From contig MNCI01005296.1 of the NCBI GenBank assembly GCA_015680685.1, forward strand, positions 284,299 to 348,298: a stretch of 64,000 nt of DNA, written 5' to 3'. The position numbers and the translations under genes were made by a program. The number at the start of each line of letters is the position of its first letter. Positions within the stretch are counted from its first letter, which is position 1. Below are positions 1 through 13,600 of the stretch, piece after piece. The notes under the pieces are model-generated. The model was not told the origin of the DNA. It ran no database searches and saw nothing but the letters and a program-made list of their open reading frames with translations. The DNA is from Gnetum montanum (Eukaryota > Streptophyta > Gnetopsida > Gnetales > Gnetaceae).

Positions 1-879
1 GATTCCTTGACTAGCCGTACACGTCCGTAGACGCTCGTAATCAAGTCGTACTTGAACGCACTAGGAAAGCAGTAAATAAACAATAAAGCCACGTGCTGCA
101 AGGTTTATCCAATCAAGTTCATCTTTATTGCCGTACACAACTTGGGTTCAGGTTACAAGCTGCTCGAATAAAGAGCCGTTCACTCTAGGACTCCTACTGC
201 GGGCACATGGGAAAAATTCTAACTCTGGAGTGATCAATCTGCCAGAGCTTCGCTACTTCTAGCCAGGATTGGGAAATGAAGGGAGTGCCGCCTCTTATTT
301 ATAGATATGGCGGTGGGACGCGATATCTCGTACGCAATATCGCATCTCATCAACGTGCTTTACGCGTGGTGATCCCAGCAACGATTAGCATTTGGTAGCC
401 ACGGTTGCATCGGTTCAGGGTGTGTACGGTAAGTGGGAATAAATGTTGATGCTAGGTTAATTTAGACTTAGTTCATTAGTTAGAATTAGTTAGTTAATCT
501 CTTCAATCCTTCACCTCAATAGCATAGGAGATATAAACTGAAAAGACCATAAAAATCACATACATCGGACTTACTTAACCATACCGTGAGAAATACAAGT
601 AAGTCTGGGAAGACAACTAATAATTAACCCTAAGTGTTCCATGAGGCGTGTAGGCACGTAGTTTGTAGAGTTCAACCGGATCACGTGTGTTACGCTCGTA
701 TTCGTATGGTTGAGTGTAGGGGTACCTCGCCACTCATCAAACGTGTAACTATCTAGGTGCCACAACTAGTTTGTTTACAAAGTTCAACTGGATCGTGCGT
801 ACACGCTCGTATTCATATGGTTGAGCATAGGGGTACCTCGCTGCTCATGACAAGGTTTAGTTAAGTGAGGGATGTCACA
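1..879. repeat. LTR-like sequence, rearranged
   Basis: Read on the minus strand, the right edge begins TGTGACATCCC, a common start for plant Ty3/gypsy LTRs. Positions 60-240 resemble 30700-30900 and 57530-57640 (tracts such as CTGCAAGGTTTAT, CTTTATTGCC and AATAAAG). A TATTTATA-like box near 297 is followed by CGATATC-type motifs (318-345), as near 57750-57860. The part from about 380 to 879 matches 30186-30590 only after reverse complementation, so the block seems to join two opposed pieces of one LTR family. The left boundary lies outside the window. No coding sequence was recognised. Confidence 0.5.
668..849. repeat. Two-copy direct repeat inside the LTR-like block
   Basis: About 70 bases at 668-739 recur at 780-849 with scattered substitutions. 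Both copies contain CGCTCGTATTC, ATGGTTGAG and GGGGTACCTCGC. A related single unit is present in reverse complement near 30207-30240. Confidence 0.7.
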
Positions 880-2538
880 AAAGTTTTCTCAACCATTTTC
901 GAATTTTCAAGTTTAATGAACAAAAAAGGTTTGGGAAAAATAACAAGCACGCAAAAATAGTAATTCTATAGCTTTAAGGATAGCCTGAATTACTAGTGTC
1001 AAACCCTTGTTCTAATGAATAAAGCCACTAATCCATGGAAAGACATAAAAAGGAGTGATATTTTTTGTGTGACAATATTCATATAAAAAATCAGATAAAA
1101 CAAAATCAAAAGCTTCAGAATTCTTTACATTTTTTATAGTCTTAGAGACATTAGTATTCTCCAACTTCAAATCATTCCTTGCCAAATTCTCTGCCAAAAT
1201 TACTTTGCTGAAACCATTGACAAAACTTCAAAAACTTGGCTTGTTTAATGCAGTACTTCAGTATAACTTAAAGTAAGAATAAAGCAACTAAAAAGTATAA
1301 TGGAATGAGGTATTATTTATAAGAAATATGCCAATTATTATTTTTTTTAGGCAAGGGATGAATAGAGGGATGCTTAAAGGTTACTTAGATCCTAAATTGG
1401 ACATCATGCTGCATGCTTGGAAACCCAAAATGGTCTAGCCCAAGCTATAATTTAGCTAGTTGGCTCACATGCTTTTCACCTTGTAGGTATTGGGTTGTAA
1501 GCCCACTACTAACATCATCATGCTAGCTTGGAGGCATGTTCTAAGTGTAGATAACACATATGGATTGTGGCTTTAAGGTTAGTTTTTGCAAATTGAAATT
1601 CTTGTTTGTGTACCTACTTATCACATATGTCTTAAAGAAACCAATATTTAAAATTTCCAAAGTATTTATTAAAAATGTAACATTTGAAATATGGTTTTTG
1701 ATCTCTCTATCATATATGGTGTTGAATATGGGGCACTACAAAATAGGCATGAACAACAAATTAGTGTGGTTGAAATGTAGATACTTAGATAAATGTTGAA
1801 TATTACTAGAAATGATAAATTGCACAATAAAAACATTATAGAAAGGCTTGAGGTGGCTTCTATGTTAATAAGTTACAATGGAGCACTTTGCAAAGAAAGA
1901 AGGTTAGATAATGAGTTTACAAAATACATGAAAAAAGAATGATTGAAAATAATATAAAAAAGTTGCAAATAAACAAAGATACAATCCTTCTTAAAGGTGA
2001 ATAACAAAAAAAGAACTCATATAGCCAACCCCATTTTACTATACAAAGGTAAAAAAATAATAATAATCATTCTCAAAGTCAATTATCTATTTGGAAAGAT
2101 ATGTACCTGGTATTGGATGATCCCTAAGTACACTGCATGGCGATGCGTGTTTTTATTTTTTAATTTTTTTAAAACAAATTTTGGGTTGGGTTAGCACGCT
2201 TAGCTCGATTAATAGATCCGAAATTCGTTCAGTGCGTTTGCTAGTTAATCGTTTTTTATTTTTATTTTTACGTTTTTTTCAGGGGGGTTTTCAAGTTTTA
2301 TCTATGCGAACAGGTTACATTCGGTTTTGAAAACCCTCGTTTCGTCCTTTTTCGCCTTGCTGGCGGCACCGGTTTACATTTAGTTTTGAAAACCTTTTTG
2401 CCTTCTGGATTTGGTTTCCAAAGAATTTGGACGAGAGTTTTCATGTTTTGGAATAGCAGGGGGATTATACCAGGCTAGAAGAAGTTTCTTTGCCTTGCTT
2501 TGCCAGGGGGAAAAAGAAAACAGTGCTTCATCGTTGCT
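880..2538. other. Intergenic region upstream of the OXA1-like gene
   Basis: AT-rich sequence without a convincing gene; the short open frames (for example 1560-1799) have no recognisable domain. The last 300 bases before the ATG at 2539 become richer in G and C (CTTGCTGGCGGCACCGG near 2357) and probably hold the promoter and 5' UTR of the OXA1-like gene. No clear TATA box could be assigned. Confidence 0.4.
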
Positions 2539-5500
2539 ATGGCTCCCAGGCAATTGCTTGCGCAATTAAACAGGTCCACGGCCTCCTCTCTGCTAAAATC
2601 TGCCGCACCTATGTTCGTTTTCAGATGTTCTGAACACTGGTCCGATCGAAGTCACAAAGTTCTTAAACAAAAGGAAGAAGAAGAAGAAGAGAAAAAAAAT
2701 AAGAACAAATTCGTCGGCAACACTAAAAATTATGCGCAAAGCAGATCATCATGTTTTTCCGTTGCCGAGTTTGCTGGATTTGGATACAATAAAGGATTGT
2801 TTTCGACAAGTAGTCTCGGAGGAGGGACACAAACAAACGCTAAATTTTTTGGTAGGGGAGAACTTGTAAGGCATGCCAGCACAAGCACAGATGGATCTAG
2901 TAGCGGCGCTGGTGTGGAATTTATGAATCCAAGAGAATTGCTGAGCAGCGACAATTTATCAACAACAACAACACCACCGCCAACAATTGAGGGTAACAGT
3001 GTGCTGCACTCTGCAGGTGAAGTAGCAGCTGACATAGCTAATAATGCTGCTGCTGCTGCTGCATCGTCATCTGCAGGCGAAGTGGCCGCTGCAGCCGCGG
3101 ATTGTTCATGGCCTGTTGCAGCTCTCCATTACGTGATTGAGGCTTTCCATGTGTATTGCGGCCTCCCCTGGTAAGCTAAAACCCCTTGTTAATCTCACCA
3201 TTTTCTCGCTGTGCATGCTGTTTTCACTCAGTCCGTATCCAGAATGTTAATAAGGTTTCGATGGGAATTTGTCTATATGGCTCTCATTCGTTTTTGTTTT
3301 TGTTTTGGTTGGTTAGCAGAATAGTAGAAATCTTTGTAAGATGGATGTGTACTTTTTTCCACAGGTGGGCATCTATTGCAGCCACAACGTTAATGATGCG
3401 AACTCTTACTGTTCCGTTTATGATTTCTCAACTAAAAGCGACTTCAAGATTAACGGTATGGCTACTTAAACAAGGACACTTGTATGATTTGCTATTTGAA
3501 ATATCCATGTTTACTGCATGATTATGAAGTTAGATTACTTCTCTTCCTCGTTTCATGACTATAATGACACCCCAAGAAAGATAGGTGACATGATATTTTA
3601 GAAGAATTATACATAATAGTTTAACAGAGGATGCAACTTACATATCACATTTCTGGCTTAGTTTATGTGTTTGAAGGCCGTTGGAAATACATGGTACTTC
3701 CTTTTAAGTTACAGCATGCCATGAGTCTAACAACTTACATGGCAGGAACTACGGTGTAATGTGTTAGTCCTCTTACTCATTTGAAGCGGAGCATTAGAGT
3801 CAATTCCTGAAGTTAATATCCAATCATTGGTTTGGTATGTTAAAAGTCACAAGAAAGCAAAAGACATGAACAGACCATTGCGTCTCGTAAAGTATGTGAT
3901 GCAAAATATATGGAATATGAATGCCGATGGATCCATAAGAAATCTCACAAAAAGCTGAGCACTGAAGGTGAATTATGAATTCAAGACGTTGACACTTACA
4001 CGCCGCAAAGTGTTGGTTGACAAAGGTCAGGAACTACGAGAACATTAGTTGTGAGTTGAATTCATGAACTATAGTTGCTAGGGTGCAGAACCCATAATGC
4101 ATGTGGAGTTAGAGTACAAGATGAGTGAAAGATGAAATAGTAAAAGAGTTCAAAAGTACCAAGTCACATCGTTAAGACCAAGATTGGAAAAGCCTTATTC
4201 ACAAGGAATGCCTAAACCTCAAAACGTCTCATCACTCATGAGTATTAAGTAAGTGGTCACAAGATTAATTCTCAATATTAATGTATTTAATCTATAGTTT
4301 ATAAGCATTTATTTTGTCATCTCCATATTTAAGATCTTGTACATTAGGGTTTTCCATGAGGTAAAACAAAACTCTAGCAAGACTGGAAAAGTATTAACAG
4401 ACACAGCTGACAGAAGGTTACAAGAGAAGGTTACAAAATAGACTTTTCATTGATAAGAGGTATGATGAAATATAAATATATCTATTGTCAAAAGTTGTCA
4501 CATAATGAATCACAATGCATCATTTTCACTGAGGATTGTATATGGTAAGGAGCACATGAGTGAACATTGTACCGATATTAAGTTAATACTTAATAAGGAA
4601 ATTTGTTATAATAGCCAACAGCTAAATTGAGACGAACTGTAAGAGAGTTTTTTTTGAAATATATTTTTTATTATCTTGAAAAGATACTCTGAAGGTTATC
4701 TAAGTTCATAAACTAAATAGTCTTTCAATGTTTGAATTTAAATTAGTATGATGATTTATTTACTTGTTATCTTTTCCAATGCATTTGCTTCTGGTATAAG
4801 AAATTAGTTCCAAAATGAACCATTTAACTAGCATATATATGGCAACGAAACAACTAGAGTGATGTGAACTGAATATGTAATTAGGCCCTGTATTTTTTGC
4901 TGCCTTGTGGATGTCCTACAACAAAGGCTTAACTATCATGTATCCCTTGGCGATTATTGTTCCATTGGATAGTGTCCACATGTCTTTTGGTGGTTGAAAT
5001 AAGCAAATATTTTTTTGATGAATAATATATTCATCACCTCTCATTGTTCTTTTTTGGTAGGTTTTTGTGTTATTCTGACTTTTTGTAATGCAATGGTGAA
5101 GACCCTTTTTTGTTTGTTGCCAATTTTGGGAAATACAGAATTGAGTTTTTTCTGCAATTTGACACTATTAGTTTGTCACTTTAGTTAATTATATATTTGA
5201 ATCACCGTTAAATCATTTGATATTTTCACATGGCTTAATTCAGCTGATGAGGCCAGAGTTGGAGGAGGTTTCAAATAGGATGAAAGGGGTAAATGTTTTC
5301 TCTATGTTTGCCATGCATGCCGATCAGTTGCATCAATGTGTTTTGACTTAACTTTATGTTATTTTAATTGATTATGGCTTTTAAACTTTATTGTAGTGCA
5401 CAGATCCACAAACTCTGGAAGAAGGGAAACGCCAGGTTCAGAATCTATTCAGGCAGTAAGTATTATGAATGATCTACGGTTTGGGTGTAAGCCCAATCTG

Positions 5501-7633
5501 GATTGAGATGTAAATATAAAAAAGAATATCTTCTGATTTGAAATGATGTTTTTGAACTGTAAGCTATTTTTTATGCTTGCATTTTAGTTTTTATTCATTG
5601 GAAAAGAATTGAAGTCATTTAGAATTAGTCTAAGGTGAATACATGGCTAAGGAATGATTGAACTGTTTTTCAAGTTGAGATGTGTAATCGTGGAAAGTTT
5701 ATCATGCTTGTTAGAAATTTGTTTGTAGTATAAAGAACACAGAAACTTGCAAAATCCATAGTGTTTAAGGAAGTCAGAAATGCTATGGAGCATACTTATA
5801 AAGATCGGATTGGATTGTGATCTGAAAAATTGTGATACAAATTGGTTCTGGATTGTAATTGCAGATTGGGATCCAGTTTGGAATTGCAATTCTGGGTGAT
5901 TCTGGAGTGTTGGAATTGTTGATTTGAAAAATAATATAAAACTTTAAAAAATATCTTTAAAAATTCCAATTAGAAGTTAAACACTTTTTAATGTTAAACA
6001 TTTTTTTAAACATTAAAGCATCATCCAAATAACAAAATTTGAGATTCAATACAACTATAAAAGTAGAAAGGAGCATAGAATGTTCTGGATATGTGACATC
6101 AGCAATTCAAAGTTTTGGCACTTTGAGTTCACATTTCTTTGCAAAGAGCAATACATTTTTTGGGAGCTCAGAGTAGTGCATTGTTCAAGAGCTTAGCAAT
6201 ACATTCTTCAACTTATTTTGAATCACTTTAGCAGTTGATTTTAGACATTCTTCAGCTCATTTGTTTTAGGTGACAGTGAATACTGAATACTGCAGTGTAG
6301 CACAAAGAAACAACCTGCAGTATGGGTTACATTTGAAACTTTTTGTAATATATATGGGAATATAAATAATAAATTTATGTTGATGTTCATGCTTGATACA
6401 ATGTTGTTACATTAATATATTTGTAAATCTCTGTTTTAATGTTAAATATATTGTTTTTATGGCTTTTCAATGTTTTGTATTCTTGATTGCATATACTTTT
6501 GAAAATGATAAAATTTTTAATATTTTTTAATATTGTCATTCCATGCAATTCCAAAAATCAATCTGCGATCAGGAATCTTAATTATGAAAAAATGATCTAT
6601 GATCCAATCCGATCATCATAGGTATGATATGGAATGCAATTCAAAACCTGGATAAAACACCAGTGTAATAATTGTAGCAAGAAGCCAGTTCAAAGCGAAA
6701 ACAATTGAGAAACAATAGCCAAAATAAGGATTGTCATCTTCATTATAATGAATCATGTCATCAACCTTGTAATAGCTATTGGAAAAGTAGGCTGCATAAG
6801 AGTAGAAAATAAAAATCAATCAATTAATAATGTCACTATGGTCATTATAAAATATTTTTTATGCTTTATACCAAGAAATACAAGGCGTGGTTCTTTTCTA
6901 GTTCCAGAGTAAATTGGATATTGGGACCTATTTGATTAAGATATTTCTAAAACTTTTGGAGATGATCTAAACCATGAGAACATGAGAAAGGTGTGGTTGT
7001 TTTCTACTTCTATAGTAAATTGGATATTGGAATCTATTTGATTAAGATGTTTATAAGAATTTTGGAGATTATCTAAACCATGAGGTCAACAAACATTAGT
7101 ATCAACTACATGGCTGACCCAATGTTTGGGTTTTAGAGGAAAAGAATTAGTAGCAAGTTCAAAATTTTACATGTATAAATCAGCAGTCAAAGGAGACGAA
7201 GGTAAACCCATAGCTACAGACAGTTAATAAAATTCATTATTATATTTGAAATATGTAATTTCTAAACAAAGCTTAATAAGATAGCACATATTACTATCTA
7301 AATTCATCTTATCTATCACATCCATTGCTTTATCTAAAGCAATCATAGGATAAAAGGAAACAACATCAAAACTAACAAAAATTTTATTTTCCTAAATGTC
7401 ATATTTTTTTATAAGATCAATAAAATGCGTAGAGTTTTCTTCTACAAGAAGAGGTTTTACTAACAAAAAGGGCTAGATAATCACAGTCAATCTTAGTCAA
7501 TCAGTCTACTGAAGGAACTTCCTACTTATATGCACGAGATCAAGGATGGCTTTTCTTAGTCGTCCAACATTGTTATATTACTTGGTTTGTTCATGAAACA
7601 TCTTCTATATGACTTGTAGCAGTTATTTCTTAA

Positions 7634-7666
<33 letters not shown>

Positions 7667-10600
7667 TACAGAGCCTATGTGCAATTTGTTTATCTTAATT
7701 TTATTCATTTAAGTTGTGAAATCGTTGTCACCATTTGAAACATTAAGTGCAGTATTTTTTGTTATGCACAGGCATAACGTTACTCCATTCACACCACTGA
7801 AAGGAATGCTTATTCAAGGGCCAATTTTCGTAAGCTGTTATTTTGCGGTAAGTTAATGCATGAAGATTACAGTATATCATAGGGAACGAATTCTGGTGTA
7901 TTTGAAATGATATTTTATGTTATTTAAAAACATAATTGAAACATTCTGAAGAGCCAGAGTTTGAATGATCTAATCTATAATATTTTAAAATTACAGATTA
8001 CTAATATGGCAGCAAATGTTCCCTCTTTTAAAACTGGAGGAGCACTTTGGTTTTTAGATTTGAGTACTCCTGACAGTTTGTACGTTCTTCCTGCAATGAC
8101 AGCGTTGAGTTTTTTGTTGACAGTGGAGGTAAAATTTTTCTTAAAGTTTACAATAGTTTGTTTCATGACTCAAGCTATTGCATAGAAAAAGATAACTATT
8201 TGCAACACATTTACATAGAATTATTTCAGTTGCAATTTATTAGATGAAGAAATGGCTTGATGGTAGGTTTCTTATATCCAGTTTAGAGTCACCTAGACAC
8301 TACATTGTTTTTATCCTAATTGGAGTGGCTTATTTGCATATTTAACGGCTTGCATTATATGATTGCTCATGGATGACAATATCCATGGGAAAATAATCAG
8401 ATTGATCTCATTGGAATAGATAAACCCTGTCAAAATTTGCCAAAGGACTTTGGATAAACAGCTTTGCTTTCATCAACATTAGAATATGTTTCTTCAGGGC
8501 ATAAATTATACTAGATTGTGATGGATTTTAATTTTGTCCATTACAGAGAATTTCTTGTTGAGCATAAATGATCTATGTGCTGCTGCACAAACCATGGTGC
8601 CATCTTATGTTGGTAATAGAACCAACTTAAAATGTATAGTGTGGAGACATGCCCTGTGCTTAATCCTTGGTATGCTAGGTTGTGTTGCTTTCCCTAGCAT
8701 CAAGGGAGGAGGGAGAAAACTCTTGAGTGTGCTTTGATGATTGAATCCACTTGGCTGTTACACTTTCCAGTCAGGTGTCAGGTAGGACGCTCTTTAATCA
8801 ACCCCATACATTTTTTTACTAACATAGCTAAATGGTGACTAAAAAGCCTATAGATACCCAGGCACTTCATATTCCTTGTCAACTGAGAGTAATGCAAACT
8901 AAGGGCAGTTCCTAATTACTTGCCATGAAAATAGAAGTAATATGCCAATTGTGTATGGCCTACTTGGTTTGAGTTTAATTTCACAAATAACATGCACACT
9001 TGTTTGATGTATTCCTAAATTCTCTTCTATAGATTTTACCAGTTAAATTAATTTCGTACAAAAGGCTTAATACCATGGCTAGTGACAAAAATAAATAGGC
9101 TCAAACAATTTTGTCCACATAATGTCAGGTTTCATTTTCTTATTGAAGGCCATCCAACTCTATATTTGACCATCATTTAGATTTGAATTTGGGTTGTTTT
9201 CAAGTTCCAAAATGAATGAGTCAATATTACATGGTGCATGTTCTATTTAATTTTCTTATGATTGGTTGTGAAGAGGAAAGTGACTTGAAATGCTAAGAAC
9301 AATTGTAGAATGTACTTCCCCTAAAGCAGATACAATAAAATTAAAATTGTTAAAATAGGATTCTTGCATCATTTAATAGTTTGGTGAAGATGTGAATAAT
9401 GTTTTATCTTGAGAATTGGCTATACTGTGAGGGTATCATTTGGATGATGGTAAGTTACCTGTTTCTCATGTTGTAAGGCCTGGGTTTGAGCCTGGGTTCA
9501 ACCACTTAAAAAGAGGTTAAGCTTTTACCCATGTACCAGCTCTCCTAGGACCCTGCGTGGCACAGTGAGCTTTGAGCCTCCAGCTGATGACCCTAGTTGT
9601 GCTAAACTGTTTTGCTGAATATGTACAATTAATTTCTAATTTTTGAAAGAGTATTTGGATTTATCACATTTTGTCCTACATTTCAATATTTTATTTCTCT
9701 AATGCAAGTGAATGGTCATTTTTGTCCGGCAGCTAAATATGCAGGAAGGTTTGGAGGGCAATCCTATGGCTAGTAAGATGAAGACGATCTCTAGAATATT
9801 TGCTTTTCTTACTGTTCCTGTAACCATGAATTTCCCAAAGGTATTTGAGTTGAAGTTTCTAGCTTTTTGTTGCTTGGCTTGTACATAATGTCAAACGCTG
9901 TTATGATTTCTCTCAACTTTAGATGCCGGTAGATTTTTAAAATATTTATTGCTTTGACAGTTTAGATATTATTATACATCTGGTTATTTAAAGTTAAAAT
10001 CCTGTTTCAATAATACCTTGTAATCCAGCATTGTCGGCTATATAAAATTTAGATTTCGTATTTTTGATTCCAGACAAATGTAATTGAACAGTAGTTAGAC
10101 TTAAGAATACATGCCATGAAATAATTAACATGGATACATAGATTATGGTCTAACTAAGGATTTGCTTAAGTACTGGTTATAAAGGAAACAAAAATTTTGC
10201 AAAGCAAAAATTCAGTGATGATCAAGAATTATGTTATTTTTTGGAATGAGAAAAATATGTTAGATTCAATTAATGTTTTAATTTTCTAATTGGCACTGTC
10301 TTATCAATTGTGTGATAGCTCACGTTAAATTTGTGTGGTTTTGCAAAATAGATTGTCATGTTTCATTTATTTGGGCAAGGATTTTGGAGTTTTATATGGC
10401 TTGAGTACAGAAGGTCATGAATTTCTTTGAATCTTGGAACACTCGAAGTAAAAGAATTCATATTCCTTTGCATATTCACTTTTAAAAACACATCCTGCAT
10501 CTTAAATTTGTTTCAGAACCCTATCTCTGCTTTCCTTCATTTCATCTTCCTGAGATACCAAAACTCTGTGATGCCTTAACTAGGATGATGTCTATCCTCC

Positions 10601-13600
10601 CTAATGTATCATGGTACTCATTTTATGCACAATTTTGGCACTGGACGAATGCCTAGTCAAAGATGTGCTCCAGATAGCATTTTTTCCCTTCTTTAACTCC
10701 GTTCGAATGTGTTTTGCCTTCTTAGTAATTGAACTGACATTTTCATTACCTCCGTTTGGAACTGATGTCTTCTACTGCCTACAAATAAGGACTACATTCT
10801 GCACTAAGGTATTGATTATTATAAATGTGAGAGTATATGGTTTATATCTATTTGAGGGTCTTCTAATCCCTGTGAATCGTCTGGACATGGGTGATTTTAA
10901 TAATTTTACTTTTTTTGTCTGTTTCAACCTCGTCCTCTACTGACTTGGGATAATAGGATATACATTAGAATGAAAGCCTCTTAAACTCGAGTTATCACAC
11001 TAAGTTTATAGCAACTCCTTCCATCCATTTTTCTAGAATTTAAAAGAAAGTAAAACACCTACCTAGAATGTTTGCTTTAGAACTGCATTGCTCAAAAGGG
11101 TGAAGCAGCTGTTTCAAGCCTACTTTCCTTTCAGTGGCGTTCAAACTCATTCAAGGGATGGTGCATCCATTGATTTTTTTTTTTGGTTGAAATACTCAAG
11201 TGTTTTTGATTGAGGCATGGAGATTTATTTTTCTTTCTCTGGAGGAAAAAGGGGGTCAGAATTTCATTGTTTATTAAAAAAAATCACATCATTTCTTCTG
11301 GAAGTGCAGAAATTTGAGGCGTGTTCCAAGCATTTGCAATAGATAATCCAATGCATGGCAAGGAAGAAAGCCCTCCACACAAGCCCAAATCCCTCATCTA
11401 CAACCAAGTCAAAAATCAATGACTACCTCGATCCAACAAACACGCAAAAGTCCCAACCAAAGGACTTAGCTCTTGTCTTCTCCATCTGCAAGCCAAAACT
11501 CTCAGAAAAATGTTTATGGCAATCCAAGCCCATGGCACCCATTTTTTCCACGGTGCCTTCATCATTACCATTTTTTAACATTTAAAATCACACTTCTACT
11601 TGTGTCGTGCCTAACAATATGTTCTAGTATCACCAAATAAATTAAATCTTTACTTACCTCATGTACATGCTCTACAATCTCAAGAGTCCTTACAAGATTG
11701 TTATACATTCAAATCTTCTATATCAAATCTTTATTGTTTTATATACGAGTCTTGTGTATAGAACAGGATCTCATAAGATTTAGGTAACTATTTTATTAAA
11801 GTCATGGTCGTTTTTCTCATCTGCCTCACATCTAGTTGTGTAAACTTTGAAAGTATGATATTTAGCAGATCTAATCAACAATGAATACTTGTGCCTTCAT
11901 CATTAGTCACTAGACTCCATTTTTATGTTTGTATGATAATGGGGGACCAGGTACATCAATAGTGAATTTGTGACTAAAGTTTCATGCTTGAGCTTGCATG
12001 AGAATGGGTGCCTTTTCTCATATACAAACTTTTTAATGTCAAACTTCTCCTGCAATCAGTGGCTCAGATAAAATTCCCAAACAATTGCCCTTTGCCGTTT
12101 GCCCTTTTACAATTTTCTAGGAATACATTAACGTAGCAGTAATTTATGATGACCGTAAGTTCTAGAAGTACATACATATGATTAAGCAGTTTGCAATTGA
12201 CATTTTTTTTGGTGAAATTTTGATTTTGAAAATAATCATTGAAATTTCTATTCATATTTAGATATGATATGTCGTTATATGATTTACTTGCTTATTGCAT
12301 ATGGTAAATTCATGTCTGACTGATGCTATTGACATGCTCTGCTTGCATGATGCCTGATTTTCTACAATTTAGTGCTTTTGATTTCTGAAATTTCAGATTT
12401 ATTTTGTACAGGCAGTATTTTGTTACTGGATCACCTCAAACTTGTTCTCTCTAGTATATGGAGCAGGTAAATAAGTTTGTTTGATTCAGTTGCTGCGTTC
12501 TTTTGTTTCTTTAAATTATTCAGACAATATTTGTTTAGTTATACCTTTTATAAGTTCCAAGTATAAGTTTGATGCCTACTAGTTCTCACTAACTATTATA
12601 CAAAAGAATTAACTATTACGATAAATTTATGTTAAAGAGCAGCTTAAATGTTGAAAAAAATATACATTGGAGAAAAAAATACGCATTGGACTTTCTTTTA
12701 GTGCATGTTAACAGTATTAATTTTGAAACGTGGATTGGATCCCAGATCATTTTTGATTGCTGAGATTGCCAAGATTTCAGATTGCAGATTGCCTAGAATT
12801 GCATCTTGGAATTGGATGGAAACTTTTAAGAAATAAAAACTATAAAGAAGAATATATTCAACTTCAAAATAAATATGTTAAAGCATACTAACATAACAAC
12901 AATGCAGTAAACATTAACATGAGCATAAATTTAGGCTCATACTCTCATACACCCTATAGGAAGCCACACACATAAGCTATAGCCTATGATATATCAAATT
13001 ATTTGTGTTATTGATTTAATGTTTAAAGCGTAAAACATCCACAAATGTTCAAGCTGCTTCTTGTTCTCTGGTAAGCGGCGTGGGTTGAGGAGCAGCAAGT
13101 TGCTCATGCAACTGCAGCTGTGGCTGCCACTCCTTTGTCTATGAGACTCCGCCTCTCCTATTATTGAAGGGGCCATCATGGAGGATTAGTTGACGCAGGA
13201 TCATTCCCCTCATGGCCAGGTGGGGGAAACTCGGATTTTGAAAAAAAAAAAAATGTATGCTGCAAGATTGAAGCTGAAATTTACTCATGTATGGAGGAGA
13301 AACTGGAGTTAGAAGTCCACATCAGATAGGAGGCGTCGGAGTTTATAAGAGCTGAAATTCTTAGGGCTATTGAGGACATTGAGGTCAGAGTGAAATTCAA
13401 TGTCCAAAAAAGGCGTCAAGTTGAGAGGGAATAACTGAGGACCCATATTTGGGCAGAACTTCAGCACAAGGTAACTAGGGAAGAAGACGTGTAAGCAGTA
13501 GTGGGAGGCCGAGGCAAGGAGACTGGAGGCTTTCCAGCAGCAACAAGAGGAGGAGCGATAATGCTTATAGGCGGATGAAACACGTTCCAGTAGTAGGCAA

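Noticed and set aside
10611-10943. 110-codon ORF in intron 7 of the OXA1-like gene
   Set aside because: No domain, no start or codon signal, intronic AT-rich setting; likely chance.
11355-11585. 76-codon ORF starting MARKKALHTSPNPSS
   Set aside because: Basic, Ser/Pro-rich peptide with no recognisable domain inside an intron.
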